Positions 5,307 through 8,964 of a DNA stretch of 8,964 bases are shown in pieces (within the stretch, counting starts at the first letter, position 1; each line of letters opens with the position of its first letter). The position numbers and the translations under genes were made by a program. This DNA comes from an uncultured Oscillospiraceae bacterium. Its GTDB lineage: Bacteria; Bacillota_A; Clostridia; Oscillospirales; Oscillospiraceae. Below the pieces are notes generated by a model. The model searched no databases and was not told the DNA's origin. It saw only the letters and a list, made by a program, of their open reading frames with translations. Location of the stretch: positions 1 to 8,964 of the forward strand of contig CAAEOU010000238.1 of assembly GCA_900757695.1 (NCBI GenBank), given 5' to 3'.

Positions 5307-6479
5307 TCACCAGATGTTCAGCATCCACCCCTTGAGATAAAGAGCGGACTCTTCGCCAATGGCCGCAGGATGATCTCTTGACTGCATGACCTCCCGGATC
5401 AGCCGCACCTGTCTTCCGCTGTCCACCGCCGCTTCCCGGAGCATTTTCAGGAACAGGTCCCGGGTCATAAACTGGCTGCAGGAGCAGGTCAGCATAAAGC
5501 CGCCGGACTTTGTCAGCTGCATACAGCGGTAATTGAGCTCCTTATAGCCCTTATAGGCCGATTCCAGTACCCGGCGGGACTTTGCAAAGGCCGGAGGATC
5601 CAGAATCACCACATCGTACTGCTTCCCCTCATCGCACAGGCGCTTTGCCAGATCGAATACATTCTCACAAATGGTATTCACACAGCCAAGACCATTGAGG
5701 GCCGCATTGTTCCTTACCAGCTCCAGCGCCCGCTCCGAAACATCCACAGCGTCTACGGATTTTGCTCCATAGAGTCCCGCATGGACAGAAAATCCGCCGC
5801 TGCAGCAGCATAGATCCAGCACCGTTTTTCCTTTTACATAGTCCTTGAGAATGCCCCGATTTTCCTGCTGATCCAGAAAATGTCCGGTCTTCTGTCCATC
5901 GGGAATGCTTACCAGCATTCTGGCATCATGCTCCAAGATCTCACACTGCTGGGGCACCGCTCCGTAGAGGCAGCCTGTCTGCTGGGGCAGCCCTTCCTTT
6001 TCCCGCACCTGCAGGTCGTTCCGCTCATAGATCCCCTTCGGTGCAAAAATCTCCACAAGGATCTCCACTATATTCTGCTTCCACTGCTCCATCCCCAGCG
6101 AAACGATCTGAATAGAGAGATAATCTCCAAACTTGTCCACCGTCAGGCCCGGCAGTCCATCGGAATCTCCAAACACCACCCGGCAGGCATTGGTCAGGCC
6201 GATGGACTGCCGATATTCCCAAGCCCGCCGGATCCGCTTGTGAAAAAACCCATGGTCTATCGTCTCCTCGGGATCTCTGGTCAGCACCCGCACTACAATT
6301 TTGCTTTTGCTGTTAAAAAAGCCCTTGGCACAGAACCGGCGGCGGCTGTCCAGCACCGTTACCACATCGCCATCCCGGCAGGTATCTGTGCACCAATCAA
6401 TTTCATTGTCATAGATCCAGAGAGAGCCGTTTTCGACATCCTTTTCCTCTCCCCGATTCAGGCAAACCTGTCCTTCCAT
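5307..6479 (-). CDS. rlmI: RlmI-family class I SAM-dependent 23S rRNA cytosine methyltransferase
   Basis: A 390-residue cytoplasmic enzyme of the RlmI/YwbD family (E. coli RlmI makes m5C at 23S rRNA position 1962). The N-terminal part (about 1-70) is a PUA-like RNA-binding domain: GEEKDVENGSLWIYDNEI, then DGDVVTVLDSRRRFCAKGFF. The middle region contains VFGDSDGLPGLTVDKF (102-117) and KTGHFLDQQ (197-205). The Rossmann fold has the SAM motif VLDLCCCSGGFSVHA (220-234), DPPAFAKS (294-301) and the TCSCSQ motif (331-336) with the likely catalytic cysteine. Length and motif order match the family. The ATG at 6479 directly follows the pyrB stop and uses AAGGAG (6486-6491) inside pyrB, so the two genes are probably cotranscribed and coupled. 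The exact target base in this organism is inferred from the family, so the symbol is provisional. Confidence 0.9.
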   Translation of the reverse strand: MEGQVCLNRGEEKDVENGSLWIYDNEIDWCTDTCRDGDVVTVLDSRRRFCAKGFFNSKSKIVVRVLTRDPEETIDHGFFHKRIRRAWEYRQSIGLTNACRVVFGDSDGLPGLTVDKFGDYLSIQIVSLGMEQWKQNIVEILVEIFAPKGIYERNDLQVREKEGLPQQTGCLYGAVPQQCEILEHDARMLVSIPDGQKTGHFLDQQENRGILKDYVKGKTVLDLCCCSGGFSVHAGLYGAKSVDAVDVSERALELVRNNAALNGLGCVNTICENVFDLAKRLCDEGKQYDVVILDPPAFAKSRRVLESAYKGYKELNYRCMQLTKSGGFMLTCSCSQFMTRDLFLKMLREAAVDSGRQVRLIREVMQSRDHPAAIGEESALYLKGWMLNIW

Positions 6480-7544
6480 TTATATCTCCTTATCGCAGAA
6501 GGCGCAGCAGCACTTTCCGCCTGTGGTTTTCGTCAGATTGGGCAGATACAGCTCCGACTGGGTGATGCACCTGGGGTTGTGACACAGCGGGCTCTTCCCG
6601 ATCTCCTGCGGCTCCGGCTTCTGTCTCCCCTGTCCCTTTACCAGCGTCAGCAGCAGTGCCATCCGGGCAAACATACCGTATCTTGCCTGTTCAAAATAAA
6701 CCGCTCTTGGATCCTCGTCCACATCCTGCTCGATCTCATCCACTCTTGGCAGCGGATGCATAATAAGAAGATCCTTTTTTGCCGTCCGAAGCTTTCCACG
6801 ATTGAGAATGTAGACGCCCTTGAGCCGGTCATATTCCAGGGGATCGGTAAAGCGCTCCCGCTGGATCCGGGTCATATAGAGCACGTCCAGCTGGGGCATG
6901 GTCGCCTCCAAATTGGTAACCTCCACAAACCGCTGTCCGTTGGCCTTCATAAACTCGATCATATAGGCCGGAATGGCCAGATCACGGGGCGCAATCAGGT
7001 AGAACCGAATCCCCGGGAATTTTGCCATTGCCTTGATCAGAGAGTGAACCGTCCGGCCATTTTTGAGGTCGCCGCAGAGGCCGATGTTGAGATCCCGGAT
7101 CTCCCCCCGCTTGGAGGCGATGGTGGTAAGATCCGCCAATGTCTGGGTGGGATGCATATGGCCGCCGTCCCCGGCATTGATCACGGGCACATCGGAATAA
7201 AGGCTTGCCGCCTTGGCTGCTCCCTCCTTGGGAGAACGCATCACGATCACATCCGCATAGCCGGATACCATTTTAACGGTATCCTTCAGCGTCTCTCCCT
7301 TGGAGGTCGAAGACGATTTGGGGTCTGCAAATCCGAACACGCTGCCGCCCAACCGCAGCATCGCCGTCTGGAAGCTGAAATTCGTTCGTGTAGAAGGCTC
7401 AAAAAAAAGACTGGCCATGACATCACCATGCAATGCATCCACAAAATCTTTGGGATGTGCAATGATCTGACTGGCCAGCCCGTACAGCTCGTTCCATTCC
7501 TCCAGCGAGAGGTCTTCAATATCGATCAAGTTTCTCAGTTTCAA
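6480..7544 (-). CDS. pyrB: Aspartate carbamoyltransferase with C-terminal PyrI-type zinc domain
   Basis: This enzyme joins carbamoyl phosphate and aspartate in the first committed step of pyrimidine synthesis. The 354-residue protein shows the carbamoyl phosphate loop FEPSTRTNFSF (48-58), SKGETLKDT (81-89), GDGGHMHPTQTLADL (125-139), LCGDLKNGRTVHSL (156-169) and HPLPRVDEI (263-271). The catalytic chain ends near residue 303. The last 50 residues add CHNPRC (321-326) and CAFC (347-350), which closely match the zinc site of the E. coli regulatory chain PyrI (CPNSNC and CKYC). The nucleotide-binding PyrI domain is absent. The start is TTG 7544, with AGGAGG (7553-7558) 8 bases upstream and the canonical KLRNLIDIEDLS following. 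A longer frame to 7697 would overlap the promoter and is unlikely. rlmI follows with no gap. No other pyr gene is in the window. Confidence 0.93.
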   Translation of the reverse strand: MKLRNLIDIEDLSLEEWNELYGLASQIIAHPKDFVDALHGDVMASLFFEPSTRTNFSFQTAMLRLGGSVFGFADPKSSSTSKGETLKDTVKMVSGYADVIVMRSPKEGAAKAASLYSDVPVINAGDGGHMHPTQTLADLTTIASKRGEIRDLNIGLCGDLKNGRTVHSLIKAMAKFPGIRFYLIAPRDLAIPAYMIEFMKANGQRFVEVTNLEATMPQLDVLYMTRIQRERFTDPLEYDRLKGVYILNRGKLRTAKKDLLIMHPLPRVDEIEQDVDEDPRAVYFEQARYGMFARMALLLTLVKGQGRQKPEPQEIGKSPLCHNPRCITQSELYLPNLTKTTGGKCCCAFCDKEI

Positions 7545-7552
7545 CGGGACGC

Positions 7553-7558
7553 CCTCCT
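7553..7558 (-). promoter_or_regulatory. Ribosome binding site that fixes the TTG start of pyrB
   Basis: On the minus strand AGGAGG is followed by 8 bases and then TTG AAA CTG AGA AAC. No ATG or GTG in frame lies close by, so this site defines the start codon. Confidence 0.8.
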
Positions 7559-7605
7559 GTTCCGATTTCCGCCGCCAATAGCAGCGGTTCAATGTTTTTC
7601 GGCTT

Positions 7606-7634
7606 ATTCTATCACATTCCCCTCGGGAACTCAA
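7606..7634 (-). promoter_or_regulatory. Sigma-A promoter of pyrB-rlmI
   Basis: On the minus strand, TTGAGT (7629-7634) is followed by a 17-base spacer and TAGAAT (7606-7611). Transcription would start near 7599, giving a leader of about 55 bases. I see no clear attenuator in that leader; only a short CCGC/GCGG pairing is possible. Confidence 0.8.
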
Positions 7635-7651
7635 TAGTAATTTTACGGGAC

Positions 7652-7680
7652 TTGATGATAATTCCGCCCCATGGTATACT
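7652..7680 (+). promoter_or_regulatory. Sigma-A promoter of the GNAT gene
   Basis: TTGATG (7652-7657), a 17-base spacer and TATACT (7675-7680) lie on the plus strand. The start would fall near 7687, only about 10 bases before the chosen ATG. This promoter is back-to-back with the pyrB promoter; their -35 boxes are 17 bases apart. Confidence 0.75.
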
Positions 7681-7696
7681 GATTTCGGTGATGACA

Positions 7697-8368
7697 ATGA
7701 ACAATATTCCTGTATTTACCTGTCAGGGCGGTACCGCCACCCTGATCATGCGAGAGATTCCCATTTCCGGCCGCGCCTATATTCTCCTGCGCACCGTGCT
7801 CCCCGATCATCTGGGCGGCATGCTGTCGGAGTGTGAACATTTCTGTCGGATGTGCGGTGCAGAAACATGCTTTGTATCATGGGAGGGCTCCCTTGACTTT
7901 CTGCCCTATGCCTATGATATCTATCTGCTCCACGCCGACAAGGCGGCACTGCCCGAGGGAAAGTCCGTCACGCTGACCCCAATGACCCCGGAAAACGACA
8001 GCATTTATCAGCGAATCTATAACCGCTGCTTCCAGTCCGTCTCTCACGCCCTCAGCTACGATCGAGCCCAAATCGCCCGGATCTACCGTGAAAAACAGCG
8101 GGCCTTTCTGGCCCTTACGAAAGACGGCCATCCCTACGGCATTGGCGAGCTCCACGAAAACGAACTGGCTGCCGTGGCCGTGCTGCCCAAATACCGCGGC
8201 AGAGGGACCGATCTCACCCTTGCGCTTTTGAAGCGCTGTCCGGGAGATACGGTAACTGTCACCGTTGCCTCTGACAACGACCGTGCACTGGCGCTCTATG
8301 ATAAGCTGGGCTTTCGAGTCTGTGCAACCGAATCCCGCTGGTATCAGCTTCCGCAAAAGACCTCATAA
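7697..8368 (+). CDS. GNAT-family N-acetyltransferase
   Basis: A 223-residue protein with an acetyl-CoA-binding GNAT domain in its C-terminal half (about 92-217). Motif A is ELAAVAVLPKYRGRGTDL (156-173), with the RGRGTD pyrophosphate loop. Motif B is VASDNDRALALYDKLGFRV (190-208), the typical end of the fold. The N-terminal half (about 1-85) is unlike a second clear GNAT domain and I do not recognise it. The substrate cannot be told. I chose the ATG at 7697 because GGTGAT (7687-7692), part of the extended anti-SD complement, is well spaced; ATG 7691 is possible. The promoter at 7652-7680 would give a nearly leaderless mRNA. An in-frame start at 7592 lies upstream of that promoter and is rejected. 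The gene is divergent from pyrB and convergent with the permease gene. Confidence 0.85.
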   Translation: MNNIPVFTCQGGTATLIMREIPISGRAYILLRTVLPDHLGGMLSECEHFCRMCGAETCFVSWEGSLDFLPYAYDIYLLHADKAALPEGKSVTLTPMTPENDSIYQRIYNRCFQSVSHALSYDRAQIARIYREKQRAFLALTKDGHPYGIGELHENELAAVAVLPKYRGRGTDLTLALLKRCPGDTVTVTVASDNDRALALYDKLGFRVCATESRWYQLPQKTS

Positions 8369-8377
8369 CATGCAATC

Positions 8378-8409
8378 AGGCACTGGAAGATTTTCACCTT
8401 CCAGTGCCT
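8378..8409. terminator. Bidirectional terminator between convergent genes
   Basis: AGGCACTGGAAG (8378-8389) pairs perfectly with CTTCCAGTGCCT (8398-8409) around an 8-base loop, followed on the plus strand by TGGTTTTGATC. It sits between the GNAT stop (8368) and the stop of the convergent permease gene (8424). The minus-strand exit (GATTGCATG) is poor in T, so it probably works best for the GNAT gene. Confidence 0.75.
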
Positions 8410-8423
8410 TGGTTTTGATCCGA

Positions 8424-8964
8424 TTATTCAGTTCGCAGGGCCTCTACCGGATCCTTTCGCGCCGCAGTCTTTGCCGGGATCAGTCCTGCAATCATCGTCA
8501 GCAGTACCGAAATCAGCACAAGGATCAGTCCGCCCATTGGCGGCAGCTTGGCTACATCACCAATTCCAGCCAGATGATCAATGATCATGTTAATCGGAAT
8601 ATTCAATAGCACTGTTACCACAATGCCAATCACGCCCGCTCCCAGACCGATAATCAGGGTCTCTGCGTTAAACACTCTGCTTACGTCCCGCTTGGAGGCG
8701 CCGATGGAGCGGAGAATGCCGATCTCCTTGGTGCGCTCCTGCACCGAGATCAACGTAATCACACCAATCATGATAGAGGACACCACCAGCGAAATCCCCA
8801 CAAAGGCAATGAGCACATAGCTGACGATGTTCACGATATCCGTCACCGAGCTCATGAGCATTCCCACATAATCCGTATAGTGGATCCCCTGGTCGTCCTT
8901 CCCCTCGGCAGTCATCTTATCGTTGTAGGCATCCAGCGCATCGGTCAGTGCCTCTTTATCTTCA
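8424..8964 (-). CDS. MacB/FtsX-type ABC transporter permease, C-terminal fragment
   Basis: About 179 C-terminal residues are visible; the gene continues past the right edge. Starting from the edge there is an extracytoplasmic segment (EDKEALTDALDAYNDK, then HYTDYVGMLM). Next come a membrane helix (VNIVSYVLIAFVGISLVVSS), the cytoplasmic loop SVQERTKEIGILRSIGASKR, which is the hallmark of FtsX/MacB-type permeases, two more helices (ETLIIGLGAGVIGIVVTVLL and GGLILVLISVLLTMIAGLIP) and the signature tail PAKTAARKDPVEALRTE. This domain couples to a LolD/MacB-type ATPase, which should be nearby but is not in the window. Possible substrates are peptides, lipids or antibiotics; the fragment does not say which. 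Confidence 0.9.
   Translation of the reverse strand, partial: EDKEALTDALDAYNDKMTAEGKDDQGIHYTDYVGMLMSSVTDIVNIVSYVLIAFVGISLVVSSIMIGVITLISVQERTKEIGILRSIGASKRDVSRVFNAETLIIGLGAGVIGIVVTVLLNIPINMIIDHLAGIGDVAKLPPMGGLILVLISVLLTMIAGLIPAKTAARKDPVEALRTE

Noticed and set aside
5087..5335. Plus-strand ORF across tRNA-Arg and tRNA-Gly
   Set aside because: It overlaps two perfect tRNA genes and the tRNA promoter, so it is not a protein gene.
7545..7600. A PyrR-type attenuator in the pyrB leader
   Set aside because: The leader is only about 55 bases and shows only a 4-bp CCGC/GCGG pairing with no T-run, so there is no supported attenuator.
5880..7637. A 585-codon plus-strand open frame opposite rlmI and pyrB
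   Set aside because: It spans two well-defined genes on the other strand and their junction. The translation is rich in His, Leu and Gln, typical of an antisense shadow.

Overview
The window looks like a chromosomal segment of a spore-forming Gram-positive anaerobe of class Clostridia, probably order Oscillospirales. The reasons are a SleC-type spore cortex-lytic enzyme, strong AGGAGG ribosome binding sites, TTG starts, sigma-A promoters with TTGACA/TATAAT-like boxes and tRNA genes that encode their CCA ends. The order-level placement is an inference. No mobile element, CRISPR array or rRNA gene was seen.

Left arm (1-1862, minus strand): a three-gene ABC-2 export cassette transcribed right to left. 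It holds an ATPase, a six-helix permease and the first 57 codons of a GldG-like membrane protein. An extended -10 promoter lies just upstream of the ATPase.

Sporulation operon (2205-4551, plus strand): three translationally coupled genes joined by two 4-base ATGA overlaps. The first encodes what looks like the propeptide of SleC alone. The second encodes the SleC catalytic (SpoIID-like) domain followed by three peptidoglycan-binding repeats. The third encodes a small protein made of two more such repeats. In the SleC proteins I know from Clostridium, the prodomain and enzyme form one polypeptide that the Csp protease cuts at germination. Here they are separate proteins and the linker carrying the cleavage site seems absent. 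This is the most interesting observation in the window.

tRNA operon (5195-4731, minus strand): Gly(TCC)-Arg(TCT)-His(GTG)-Gln(TTG)-Lys(TTT), with a near-consensus promoter and a hairpin terminator.

Pyrimidine/rRNA methylation pair (7544-5307, minus strand): pyrB with a fused PyrI-type zinc domain at its C-terminus, directly abutting an RlmI-family 23S rRNA methyltransferase gene. pyrB is transcribed from a promoter set back-to-back with that of a plus-strand GNAT acetyltransferase gene (7697-8368). The GNAT gene converges on a partial MacB/FtsX-type ABC permease gene (8964-8424, minus), with a 12-bp hairpin terminator between them.
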